Source: Gp6-AA40 sp036407095
GTDB lineage: Bacteria; Acidobacteriota; Vicinamibacteria; Vicinamibacterales; UBA2999
Reading direction: 5' to 3'
DNA: 64,000 bases
NCBI GenBank assembly: GCA_036407095.1
Contig: DASWZV010000009.1
Location: forward strand, 40,767-104,766
Position 1 is the stretch's first letter. Each line of letters starts with the position of its first letter. Under the pieces are notes generated by a model. That model had not been told where the DNA came from and did no database searches. It was given only the letters and a program-made list of their open reading frames with translations. This document shows, one piece after another, positions 43,180-51,544 of this stretch. The position numbers and the translations under genes were made by a program.

Positions 43180-43950
43180 CTAGCGGGAATTGCCAGCAGC
43201 ACGATCGAATGTGAGCGTGAGTCCGAGATCGCGTCCGCCGCGGCCGATATGTGGGGTCAAGGTGATGCGTTTTCCACGCTGGCTCAGGACGACAGCGTGC
43301 GCACTGACGATGCCGACCGTAGCTCCGAAGGCGACGTCGCTGGCGAAATGTTTGTTTTCGGAAAGGCGAGAGACACCCACATATCCGGCAGCGGCGTACG
43401 CGAGAGCGCCAACCTTCCAGCCGAACTCGCTCTGAAGGACCGTGGCCGTCGCGAACGCAGCCGAAGTATGCCCCGACGGGAAGGAATAGCGCCCTCCATC
43501 CGGCCGCTCGCGTGCGACCGCGAACTTGAGCGCCTGCGTCAGACCCGCATTCAAGACCTGCGCGCGAAAGAGTTTCGATCCCAGCACTGATACTCTGACG
43601 TTGCCGAGCGAACGCCCGATCGCGTACGTCGCGAACGCACCGCCGACCTGCAGCGCCCCGCCTCCAAGCACCTGGCCAGGATCGAGAACCTCTTCAGCGT
43701 CATCCGCTCCGAACAGTTGGCGCGTCAGCTGGTCGTCGTGGTGTTTCAGGGCGAGGGCCGTGCCTCCACCGACAGCCAGCGTCCCTAAAGTCGTCCAGTT
43801 GGCGAGGTGCACGACGTCCGAACCCAGATCGGTAAAGAGCGAGGGCAGCGATGGCACTTGCTCCTGTTGTGACGATGTCTGTGCGTCGGCGCCCGTGCCC
43901 CAGAGAAGCCAAACGCAAGAAAAGAGGGCGAGCCCCCTGTTGAACTTCAT
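43180..43950 (-). CDS. PAP2-family phosphatase, exported
   Basis: A 256-residue phosphatidic-acid-phosphatase-like protein. A signal peptide (FNRGLALFSCVWLLWGTGADAQ) is followed by the three PAP2 motifs: KFAVARERP (K-x6-RP), FPSGHTSAAF and SRLSENKHFASD. Such enzymes remove phosphate from lipid phosphates such as undecaprenyl diphosphate. Having a signal peptide and a soluble-looking N-terminal region, it may act in the periplasm or outer membrane. It could recycle a carrier lipid for the adjoining glycan operon, but it is on the opposite strand and between two decayed two-component fragments, so the link is weak. Confidence 0.87.
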   Translation of the reverse strand: MKFNRGLALFSCVWLLWGTGADAQTSSQQEQVPSLPSLFTDLGSDVVHLANWTTLGTLAVGGGTALALKHHDDQLTRQLFGADDAEEVLDPGQVLGGGALQVGGAFATYAIGRSLGNVRVSVLGSKLFRAQVLNAGLTQALKFAVARERPDGGRYSFPSGHTSAAFATATVLQSEFGWKVGALAYAAAGYVGVSRLSENKHFASDVAFGATVGIVSAHAVVLSQRGKRITLTPHIGRGGRDLGLTLTFDRAAGNSR

Positions 43951-43958
43951 ATAGCCCC

Positions 43959-44335
43959 TTATGTCCTCGTGACGTCGAGTGGAAGTGTCACCGTGAATAC
44001 GCTTCCCTTGCTACTGCTGGCGGCGAGTTCCACTCGTCCGCCATGGGCCTCGGCGATCCACCGTGCGATTGGCAGGCCGAGACCGGCGCCGTTTCGACTG
44101 CGATCGAGACGCGTGAAAGCGTTCGAAGATCCGATCGCGGTCGCACTCAGGAATACCAGGACCCTCATCGGTCACGCGCACAGTCAGCACCTGCCCGCGC
44201 GACGTCTCGATCGAGACCTGCCCATCCGATGGCTTGCCGACGTAGTCGTCCGCTCCGCAATCGAGTCCTGCGATGCGGGACTCGACCTCGTCACGCGCGG
44301 TCAACATCAGTACTGGCACTTTGAACCGGACTGTC
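43959..44335 (-). pseudogene. Receiver-kinase remnant (deletion plus frameshift)
   Basis: The minus strand reads VPVLMLTARDEVESRIAGLD and CGADDYVGKP, the end of a response-regulator receiver, and then passes directly into GQVLTVRVTDEGPGIPECDR and IFERF, the G1 region of a histidine-kinase ATPase. The continuation LDRSRNGAGLGLPIARWIAE with VFTVTLPLDVTRT is in another frame. Thus a receiver and a kinase gene were fused by deletion and then frameshifted. Confidence 0.8.
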
Positions 44336-44452
44336 GAAGGTGCTGGCAGACATCGAACCCATCATTACTCTGCCCGTACCGGAGGATACTGCACCGAAGC
44401 GTTCATCGAGCTTTCATGAGCTCGGTGCGTACCACGGACTGAGCGCGCGGGT

Positions 44453-45457
44453 CTACTTGCGTTCGATCACCATCACCGAGAACGAGTCCGGCAGGACCGC
44501 ACCTCGGCCTCGCCCCGCAGGGGGAGGTCCGAACTTCGCCGTCGCAACATAAATGCGATGCGTGACCGGGTCGAGTCCCATGTTGCGTGACGCCGGCGCC
44601 GTCTGCAGCGTCTGAATGACGTGATACTGGTCCGGGCTGTCCTGATGGATGACGGTGAACGTTCCGTCAGCGTTGGCCGCGAACACGTCGCTCGCGCTCG
44701 GATCGTAGCCGGCGCCATCGACACCCATGCCGATCGGCACGGATGCAACGATTTTTCCGCCCTGGTAGTCCGACACCGCCATCACCCCGCTACGGCAGCC
44801 ACTGAACAATCGATGATGAGCGGTGTCGATGGCCATTGCCACCGGCTGCTTGCACGGAGCCGTGGACCATCGTCGAGTCACCGTCGCGGCACGGGCGTCG
44901 ATCTCCACCACCTCGCTCGTGTCGGTGAGATTTGCGTAGACCTTGCCGTCGCCCGAGGACGCGCCGTACTCAGGCTTGCCGCCGAGTGGAATGTTGGTGA
45001 CCAGCTTCCCTGCGGTCGGATCGATGACCGTCGAGGAATGCGCGTCGCCGTTGAAGGTGAACACACGCTTGGACGCGCTGTCGTAGATGATGGCGTCGGC
45101 ATCCTCGGCGGCCGGGATGCGACTCAGCACCTTGAACGTCTTGAGGTCGAACATCACCACTGACTGATCGTTGCCCGATGTGGCGAAGCCGCGCCCCGTG
45201 TCGTTGACGACCGCCGTTCCGTGCGCGCCTTGGATTCCCGTGACTTCGCCGAGCAGCTTGCCGTCGTTTTCATCGACGACCATCACCCGATTCTGCCGGC
45301 CGATGAACAGCTGATGGTTTGGTGCATCCGGGACGACGTAGTCCCAGCTTCCATCGCCACCGAGTTGGAACACGCGGGCGACCTGATAAGGCATCGACGA
45401 CTGCGCTATCAGGGGCGTGACGATCGAGACGACGAGAACGCACAGCAGCAGCTTCAT
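44453..45457 (-). CDS. YVTN/YncE-like beta-propeller protein, exported
   Basis: A 334-residue protein with a signal peptide (MKLLLCVLVVSIVTPLIAQS) followed by seven repeating blades. Typical blade strings are NHQLFIGRQNRVMVVDENDG, GRGFATSGNDQSVVMFDLKT, KVYANLTDTSEVVEIDARAA and HRIYVATAKFGPPP. YVTN propellers bind ligands or other proteins in the periplasm; no catalytic site is obvious and the function is unknown. It lies 161 bases downstream of the STN-TonB receptor on the same strand and could belong to that transcript. ATG at 45457 is chosen over an upstream in-frame ATG because it begins the signal peptide. Confidence 0.85.
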   Translation of the reverse strand: MKLLLCVLVVSIVTPLIAQSSMPYQVARVFQLGGDGSWDYVVPDAPNHQLFIGRQNRVMVVDENDGKLLGEVTGIQGAHGTAVVNDTGRGFATSGNDQSVVMFDLKTFKVLSRIPAAEDADAIIYDSASKRVFTFNGDAHSSTVIDPTAGKLVTNIPLGGKPEYGASSGDGKVYANLTDTSEVVEIDARAATVTRRWSTAPCKQPVAMAIDTAHHRLFSGCRSGVMAVSDYQGGKIVASVPIGMGVDGAGYDPSASDVFAANADGTFTVIHQDSPDQYHVIQTLQTAPASRNMGLDPVTHRIYVATAKFGPPPAGRGRGAVLPDSFSVMVIERK

Positions 45458-45618
45458 GTTCTGAGTCTCTTGAGGCATCTCTCGATGTGGACACTCCACC
45501 CGCAACGGCTATCGCCCGTGAAGTCGGACGGCATTGTAGCGAGCCGAAGATGAGTTCTCGATGACAGGGACGGCCCTGCCTGCATCGCTATTCGTCGATT
45601 CACTTCGATGCTCAGACG

Positions 45619-47913
45619 TCACCGAGACAGGTCGAATTCGAGTCCAACTGACGCGCGCCGGGACATGAGTGTCCGCGTGTATCCGACCGCTTCGAACGTG
45701 ACCGGCTGAATGGTTCCGATCGCGACTCCCTCGTTGCGCCGGTTCAGGGCATTCAGCACCTCGCCAAACAGCGTTACGCGGTGACGCGACGAGAAAAACG
45801 TCCGCTGCACGCGTGCGTCCAGGCGCGCGTACAGTGGCAACCGAACCATGTTGCGCTGTTCACCCACCACGAGGTGTCCCTCGCGGAGATCGAAGTATCC
45901 AGGGATGGGGATGCCTGACGCCGCTCGAAACACGATCCCGACGCTCGATCGTTCACGGATGTGGAGCACACCAGCCGCGTTGAACGCGTGGCGCTGGTCG
46001 AGGTCGCCCGAGAACATTTCGTGCGTGCGCGTGTCGGTCTCCCGCGTCCGTGCGGCGGTGTACGACATCCAGCCTGAGAAACCGTCGTTCCTTTCCCTGG
46101 CAAGCAGCAAATCGATGCCTCGCGACTGGCCGTGAAGCGCGTTCAGATAGCGATCAGGACTCGGCGGGTCGATCAGTCCGTCCTGCCCGAGTCTGGGCTG
46201 AAGGTCCGGTACTCTCACGCCATCGTGCTCGACACGGTTGAAGAGCGTCGCCTGCCATTTCACTCCGTTCGACAGACGGTGTTCGACGCCGACGTCGACA
46301 TGCGTGGCGCGTTCCGGCGCGAGATTCGTCGAGCCGGCCGGGCCCACCACCATCTCGAGATCGGGGAATTGACCCGACGCGCCGATCGACGCCGTGATGG
46401 TCCACGCGGAGTTGACCCGCCACGCCCCGACGGTCCACGGCGTGAACGCGCCCTCATGCACGAGCGTCGAGTCACTTGCGCGCCCGCCAACCTCGAAGGA
46501 CAGGCTTCGACCGACGTCACGGGCGAAGTTCACGTACGTGGAGTGATTCGCCCACGTCGTGCCGTACGCACCCATCCCCGCGGCGGGGGCGCCCGCTTCG
46601 ATGTCGCGCGTTCCAGACAGCCTCGAGATCTCTGCGCCGGCTTCGAACAGACCGCCGGCGATCGCGTGAAGAAGCTCGCCTTGATACTCCAGCGCGCGAT
46701 TCGTGTTGCGCCCCTCGAGTTGTCCGGTTGCCGCTCGGCTCCAGAGATCCTGTCCGACAATTGACACTCGCTGGCGGATGACGGTGTGCGAACCGAGCGT
46801 GGATTGCCATCCGATATTGAGAAGAGCAGCCTCAGTCGTCCCCTCGCCGAACGGGCTCAGCAGCGGCTCGTCAGCCGGGTCCACTGTCGATCGGCCGGCG
46901 AGTGTGGTGACACTGATCTGTTGCGTCGGCGAGACGTCGTACACCAGCTTCGTGTGCGCATCCGCGAAGGCGAAGCCGACATCGTTCGGCGACACGCGAT
47001 CAGCCGGCCACGAGCGAAAGCTGTTGCGCACGCCCGCGATCCACGAACCGCGCGCCTCGTCCCCAATCGGACCCTCGCCGATGAACGCGGCACTCGTGCC
47101 GCCGACGATGCCGCCGAACCGCGCCGACTGGCGCGATCCTTCCTTCACGCTCAACTCGAGCTGTGCGCCGAGCACGTCACCGTACCGCCGCGGATAGGCG
47201 CCGGCCTGAAGGGTCACCCTGTCGATCACGTCGCTTCCGAACATGGAGAGGGAGCCTGCATCGTATCGGCCGTAGACGGCGTGCTGCAGCCAGCGCGTCG
47301 CCACGCCGTCAATCACGACGCCGATCTGACGATACGGACTTCCTCGCACCGAGAACTCGCTGCGAAAGTCATCGACGGCCGTCACCCGCGGCATCGCATG
47401 TACCGCATCGAGGGGATCGTCCTGAAGGATGCTCGTACCCGACTGTAGAGCGTTGGTGTCGAGCGTCGTCCCGGAGACACCGTGATCCACTCGATCGCGC
47501 CCCCACCCGAGCACCGTGACTGAATCTGTGTAGGCGACGGGCCGATCGCCAGTCGCGGTCGCATCACCGGCCCCTGTTTGAACCTCGGACGCGGGAGAGC
47601 GTGGCGGGTTGCGAGCGGCCCGCGATGTGCTTTCGCGAACGATGAGAATCACTCCACCGGGACCGGCTTTGGCCTTCAGGCCGTGTGGTTCGAGCAGTTG
47701 ATCGAGCTGCTGCCTCGGGGTCGTCCCGCGTGGTTCGGCGGCGACGCGCATGCTCGGCGTCACGATCTCGGAGCTGAAGACCAGCTGCAGGCCGGCGCGT
47801 TGCAGCACACGGAGAGCGTCTTCGAGCAAACGGCCCTGAAACACGTGCTGGCCGGGATACGCGAGACTCGTCCAGCAGAGCACCAGGGCGACGCCGCACA
47901 CGAGGTGCCGCAT
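45619..47913 (-). CDS. STN-domain TonB-dependent receptor
   Basis: A 764-residue outer-membrane receptor. After a signal peptide (LVCGVALVLCWTSLAYPGQ) it carries an STN domain (about 22-95: LLEDALRVLQRAGLQLVFSS to GGVILIVRES), a plug domain (about 130-240, YRQIGVVIDGVATRWLQHAV) and a beta-barrel ending SVGLEFDLSR. STN domains let transducing receptors talk to FecR-type regulators, which fits the FecR and ECF sigma genes 12 bases upstream. Its plug is related to that of the receptor at 27906. The ligand is unknown. Confidence 0.92.
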   Translation of the reverse strand: MRHLVCGVALVLCWTSLAYPGQHVFQGRLLEDALRVLQRAGLQLVFSSEIVTPSMRVAAEPRGTTPRQQLDQLLEPHGLKAKAGPGGVILIVRESTSRAARNPPRSPASEVQTGAGDATATGDRPVAYTDSVTVLGWGRDRVDHGVSGTTLDTNALQSGTSILQDDPLDAVHAMPRVTAVDDFRSEFSVRGSPYRQIGVVIDGVATRWLQHAVYGRYDAGSLSMFGSDVIDRVTLQAGAYPRRYGDVLGAQLELSVKEGSRQSARFGGIVGGTSAAFIGEGPIGDEARGSWIAGVRNSFRSWPADRVSPNDVGFAFADAHTKLVYDVSPTQQISVTTLAGRSTVDPADEPLLSPFGEGTTEAALLNIGWQSTLGSHTVIRQRVSIVGQDLWSRAATGQLEGRNTNRALEYQGELLHAIAGGLFEAGAEISRLSGTRDIEAGAPAAGMGAYGTTWANHSTYVNFARDVGRSLSFEVGGRASDSTLVHEGAFTPWTVGAWRVNSAWTITASIGASGQFPDLEMVVGPAGSTNLAPERATHVDVGVEHRLSNGVKWQATLFNRVEHDGVRVPDLQPRLGQDGLIDPPSPDRYLNALHGQSRGIDLLLARERNDGFSGWMSYTAARTRETDTRTHEMFSGDLDQRHAFNAAGVLHIRERSSVGIVFRAASGIPIPGYFDLREGHLVVGEQRNMVRLPLYARLDARVQRTFFSSRHRVTLFGEVLNALNRRNEGVAIGTIQPVTFEAVGYTRTLMSRRASVGLEFDLSR

Positions 47914-47925
47914 ACCATGGCGATT

Positions 47926-48921
47926 CTAGCGCGCGCCCGGCGGCCGCGATACAAAGAGCTCCCTGCCTTGCAAACGGTACTGGAGTCCACTGGTGGCGAG
48001 CGCGACACCAAGAGCATCTTCAGGCCGCAGCTCATCAACGGATCCATGAAGGACGATGTGCGCCGCTGCTTCAGCGACTGAGGGATCGACGTATCGGAGC
48101 GTCCATCCTTCTTCGGCGGCCAGATGCTCGAGAAAAGCGTGGAGCGGTCGGCCCTCGATCGGAAAGGCAGGCGCGATCTCCCGCGTCCACGACCATTCTG
48201 ATCCATCACTGGACCCAGGTCGCAGATCGACGGCCGTCTGTGTCACGGTTGCCTCCGTGCCCGCGGCCGCCGCAGTCACGTTGGTTCCACGGACGATCTG
48301 GACTGTGCCGGTCCTTACACGAAGGCGGAGCGTTGATTCGCTGAGGCGCACCTCGAACTGCGTTCCGACATCGCGGATCGCACCGATCGTCGTGCGGACT
48401 TCGAACCCTTGCGACGCATCAGCGGTCGCGATGTAGACTGCGCCGGTGATCAGTTCGATGGTATGCGGCCCGACGAAGCGGAGGCGCGATGCGCGATCGA
48501 TACGCACGGAGCTCTCATCGCTGGCTCGCAGCGACGTGCGGGACACGTCATCGGTCTCGATCACGTCATCGGTCGAGACCGCCATCGAGGCTGTCAACAA
48601 CTGTCGACCATCGCCCTCCTGACGACGTGTCAGGACTGGTTGACCCTGAACGCGTTCACCGATCGCGACGACGACCCGCTCCTGCGGCGACTGCAAAGTC
48701 GGGCGAGGCGCGTTCCTGAAGACGGCCATTGCGACGAGCGCACCGACAGACAAAAGAACGACCGCCGCTGCGGCGGCGTAGCGAATCATCCGTCGTCGCC
48801 GAGTGGCCCGCCATTCGCGGTACACCAACTGACGAACGCGCGCGATCCGCTCGGGCGAGGGATCGGATCGTCCGCCGGCGAGCCGCAGCAGTCGCGCCGT
48901 CACGTCTTCCTCGTCAGTCAT
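47926..48921 (-). CDS. FecR-like anti-sigma/regulator with C-terminal STN-like domain
   Basis: A 331-residue regulator. The cytosolic N-terminus (TARLLRLAGGRSDPSPERIAR) is followed by one membrane helix (RYAAAAAVVLLSVGALVAMAVF), a FecR domain (GRQLLTASMAVSTDDVIETD, ELITGAVYIATADASQGFEV, IGAIRDVGTQFEVRLS) and, unusually, a C-terminal block PLHAFLEHLAAEEGWTLRYV to LQYRLQGRELFVSR that looks like an STN/secretin-type fold. It overlaps the sigma gene by four bases and lies 12 bases before the receptor. Its job is to pass the receptor state to the sigma factor. Confidence 0.85.
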   Translation of the reverse strand: MTDEEDVTARLLRLAGGRSDPSPERIARVRQLVYREWRATRRRRMIRYAAAAAVVLLSVGALVAMAVFRNAPRPTLQSPQERVVVAIGERVQGQPVLTRRQEGDGRQLLTASMAVSTDDVIETDDVSRTSLRASDESSVRIDRASRLRFVGPHTIELITGAVYIATADASQGFEVRTTIGAIRDVGTQFEVRLSESTLRLRVRTGTVQIVRGTNVTAAAAGTEATVTQTAVDLRPGSSDGSEWSWTREIAPAFPIEGRPLHAFLEHLAAEEGWTLRYVDPSVAEAAAHIVLHGSVDELRPEDALGVALATSGLQYRLQGRELFVSRPPGAR

Positions 48922-49541
48922 CGTCCCTCCAGGGGCCTCGAGATCACAGAAGGCCGAGCGAACCGATCGCCGACAACCAGCGCAAACGCCTCGCGAAACG
49001 CCTGCCGGGCTCTCGTCAACAGCGACTCGGCCGCCTTGTAGCCGACGCCGAGCCGATGCCCGATCTCCTCGACAGACAGGCCTTCGATGTATTTCCACAC
49101 CAGCGCATCGCCATATCGAGCGGGCAAGTGGTCGAGCGTCGTGTGGACGAGACGCGAAAGCTCGGTCCGTTCGTACTCCTGCTCAGGATCGTCACGGGAT
49201 AACGCTGCGATGGCCTCGAGCATCGATCGCATCTCCGGCGAATCGTCGGCCAGCGACACGTGAACCGCCTGGCCCGCTCGAGCGAACCATGCGGAAATCT
49301 CGTGTCGGCAGAAGGAGCAGAGCCACGTAAACAGTGCGGCCTCCCCCCGGTAGGTGCGCAGCTTTGCCAGCGCTGCGATCAACGTCGTTTGCGCGACCTC
49401 TTCAGCCGCGTCCTCGTTACCACCAAGACGGATCCGGGCAAACCGGTAGAGGCGCGGGAAGTACTCCGAAAAGAACTCATCGAACGCCTGGCCCTCACCT
49501 GCGTGCAGCCGGCGCGCGAGATCCAAATCGCTGTGTGGCAT
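48918..49541 (-). CDS. ECF-family sigma factor of the STN-TonB operon
   Basis: A 207-residue ECF sigma factor. Region 2 is FDEFFSEYFPRLYRFARIRLG with DAAEEVAQTTLIAALAKLRTY. Region 4 is LDHLPARYGDALVWKYIEGLSVEEIGHRLGVGYKAAESLLTRARQAF. An in-frame upstream extension of 31 residues exists; ATG at 49541 is chosen because the family starts near HSDLDLARRLHAGEG. FecR follows with a four-base overlap, and the receptor is next, the standard cell-surface signalling order. Confidence 0.92.
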   Translation of the reverse strand: MPHSDLDLARRLHAGEGQAFDEFFSEYFPRLYRFARIRLGGNEDAAEEVAQTTLIAALAKLRTYRGEAALFTWLCSFCRHEISAWFARAGQAVHVSLADDSPEMRSMLEAIAALSRDDPEQEYERTELSRLVHTTLDHLPARYGDALVWKYIEGLSVEEIGHRLGVGYKAAESLLTRARQAFREAFALVVGDRFARPSVISRPLEGR

Positions 49542-49619
49542 CGGACTGTTTTTCGCGCCGGCCGGACTGGCGGGCCCGCTCCCTACGAGCCGCCGATCGT
49601 TAGAGGCGGGAGACACAGA

Positions 49620-49655
49620 GAATCCTTCGCGCATCCACGCACGGGCGAAGGATTC
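49620..49655. promoter_or_regulatory. 11-bp perfect inverted repeat in a divergent promoter region
   Basis: GAATCCTTCGC (49620-49630) and GCGAAGGATTC (49645-49655) are exact reverse complements with a 14-base spacer. They lie between the divergent sigma gene and the exported protein gene at 49683, 28 bases before the latter. This could be an operator for one or both genes; a hairpin in the leader is the alternative. Confidence 0.6.
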
Positions 49656-49682
49656 CTTCGAGCGCGCCCCTCTTACTGCTCG

Positions 49683-51041
49683 ATGGTAAGACGACCTCGC
49701 TTTCTGACCTCATCCGTGCTCACGGTGCTGCTCATGGCGCCGCCGGCGGGGGCGCAATCGGTCGAGACTCCTATTACCCTCGTGGCCAACCCGGGGCGCA
49801 CGCTTCGAGTGGCGCTGGATCGCCGGGTCACGGTCAAGAACCCAGGCCAGCAAGTGACCGGCGCACTCGTGGAACCTTTGTACGTCTATGACCGGGTCGT
49901 GCTGCCGGCCGGAACGCCAGTGGTTGGACACATCGCCGCGATCAAGAACCTTCCGCGAGGGCGGGCCGTCCTCTCGGGTAACTTCACCCGGCCGCGTCGC
50001 GTCGAGCTTCAATTCGATCGAGTGATCTCGAGCGATGGACGCTCGATGCCGATCGAAGCGCCTGCATCCGACGGCGTTGAAAACGTGGTTCTGCGAACCG
50101 CCGACGCGCCAAAGACCGAAGGCGTCGTCGCCAACGCACGCGACGAGATCGTGAAGGAAGGAAAGCAGCGGGTTGCCGTGTTCACGGCGCCCGGAAAAGC
50201 TGAGCGGCTTCAACTCGCGCTCATCCGACAGTTGCCATATCACCCATGGCTGCTGGCCAGAGGTACCGTCTACACCGCGCGACTGACGTCGCCTGCCGAC
50301 TTCGGGTCTGTCGTGCCAGCGCCACGGGCTCCGGAGGATGCCAAGCCCGCGCCGTCGAGCGTTCTTCGTGCGCACCTCGTAACGGACGTCAGTTCCGCGG
50401 TGTCGACCTCGGGGACGCGCGTGGAGGCAGTGCTCGTGGAACCGGTTCTCGACGCCCAGGGCAACCTGATTCTCCCGGAAGGGACGACGCTCGCTGGCGA
50501 AGTGACGGTCGCCAAACCGGCGAGACACCTCCATCGTCAAGGCCGTCTGCGCCTGTTGTTCGAGCGCGTGCAGGCACCCGATCGCGCGTCTGAACCGATG
50601 CTCGCAGCGCTCCACTCGGTCGAGTCGGCGAGCAGCGACCGATTGGCGATCGACGAAGAGGGTGGCGCCACGAGCAGCAGCTCGAACACGCGATTCGTCG
50701 CTCCAGCGCTCTCAGCGCTGGCGCTGGTCGGGGCAACACACGGAGAGCTCGATTACGACACCGACGGCGCTGCTCCCGAGATGCAATATGGCGGAGCCGG
50801 GAGCAGCGCGCTCGGGGGATTCATGGGCCTTGGGATCGCTGGGATCGGCCTCAACGCGCTCGGCCACAACGTCACAGTGGCAATCACCATCTATGGCCTC
50901 ACGCGCACGGGAATCTCGGCCGTCTTTGGAAAAGGCAAGGACATCTCGTTTCCAAGCGGAACGTCGATCGAAGTGCAGCTCGCGCCGGGACCGGGCCAAA
51001 ACGCCAACAACGAAAAGCGCGTGAATCGAGGTGATGAATGA
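49683..51041 (+). CDS. Exported protein with two TrbI/VirB10-like repeats
   Basis: A 452-residue protein with a signal peptide (LTSSVLTVLLMAPPAGAQS). Two repeats carry a LxAxL..PG-V-x-G type module: TGALVEPLYVYDRVVLPAGT with VVGHIAAIKNLPRGRAVLSG, and VEAVLVEPVLDAQGNLILPE with LAGEVTVAKPARHLHRQGRL. This pattern resembles the beta-barrel of TrbI/VirB10-like proteins, but no type IV secretion genes are near. A glycine-rich, hydrophobic C-terminal region (GGAGSSALGGFMGLGIAGIG) could be a membrane or amphipathic segment. It begins an operon with the PepSY and VWA genes and is divergent from the ECF sigma gene. Confidence 0.72.
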   Translation: MVRRPRFLTSSVLTVLLMAPPAGAQSVETPITLVANPGRTLRVALDRRVTVKNPGQQVTGALVEPLYVYDRVVLPAGTPVVGHIAAIKNLPRGRAVLSGNFTRPRRVELQFDRVISSDGRSMPIEAPASDGVENVVLRTADAPKTEGVVANARDEIVKEGKQRVAVFTAPGKAERLQLALIRQLPYHPWLLARGTVYTARLTSPADFGSVVPAPRAPEDAKPAPSSVLRAHLVTDVSSAVSTSGTRVEAVLVEPVLDAQGNLILPEGTTLAGEVTVAKPARHLHRQGRLRLLFERVQAPDRASEPMLAALHSVESASSDRLAIDEEGGATSSSSNTRFVAPALSALALVGATHGELDYDTDGAAPEMQYGGAGSSALGGFMGLGIAGIGLNALGHNVTVAITIYGLTRTGISAVFGKGKDISFPSGTSIEVQLAPGPGQNANNEKRVNRGDE

Positions 51042-51544
51042 CGAACAGGATCAGGCAGTCGATAACCGTCGCGGTTGCCGTGTGCGGCTTTGCCACGTAC
51101 GCGGCTGCACAAGGGACAAAGGAAAAGACGAAGTCGCCACAACTCCCGGCCGCCGTCACTCAGGCCATTCAAACCAACAAGCCGGGGGCCGAGATCGACA
51201 AAGTCGAGATCGAAAAGGAGAACGGCGTCACTGTGTACGACATCGAGTTCAAGGATGGCAAAGGAGAGATCGAAGTCGCGGAGGACGGCACGGTCATCGA
51301 CGTCACCGACGTCGTCGTGATGAAGGATGTGCCAGAGGCAGCGGCCGGTGCGATCAAGACCGCGGCGAAGGGGAAACCGATCAAGCAGCTCGAACGTTCC
51401 GAAGTGCGAGCCGAGGTCGTCAAGGAAGGCGGCAAGGGCAAGGTCTCGAAATTGTCCGCACCGAAATACGTGTACGAAGCCGAGCTTGCCAAAGGCGAAA
51501 TCGAAGTCACCCCGGACGGAAAAGTCATCAAGGGAGGGAAGTGA
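51038..51544 (+). CDS. PepSY-like exported protein
   Basis: A 168-residue protein: signal peptide (MTNRIRQSITVAVAVCGFATYAAAQ) and two PepSY-like units, with KVEIEKENGVTVYDIEFKDG followed by EIEVAEDGTVIDV, and KYVYEAELAKGEIEVTPDGK at the end. PepSY domains inhibit proteases or bind partners in the periplasm or at the membrane. It overlaps the preceding gene by four bases (ATGA) and the following VWA gene by four (GTGA), so the three are translationally coupled. Confidence 0.82.
   Translation: MTNRIRQSITVAVAVCGFATYAAAQGTKEKTKSPQLPAAVTQAIQTNKPGAEIDKVEIEKENGVTVYDIEFKDGKGEIEVAEDGTVIDVTDVVVMKDVPEAAAGAIKTAAKGKPIKQLERSEVRAEVVKEGGKGKVSKLSAPKYVYEAELAKGEIEVTPDGKVIKGGK

Noticed and set aside
49260..49682. 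Upstream extension of the TrbI-like protein across the ECF sigma gene
   Set aside because: It is antisense to the sigma factor and precedes a clear signal peptide at 49683, so it is a frame shadow.
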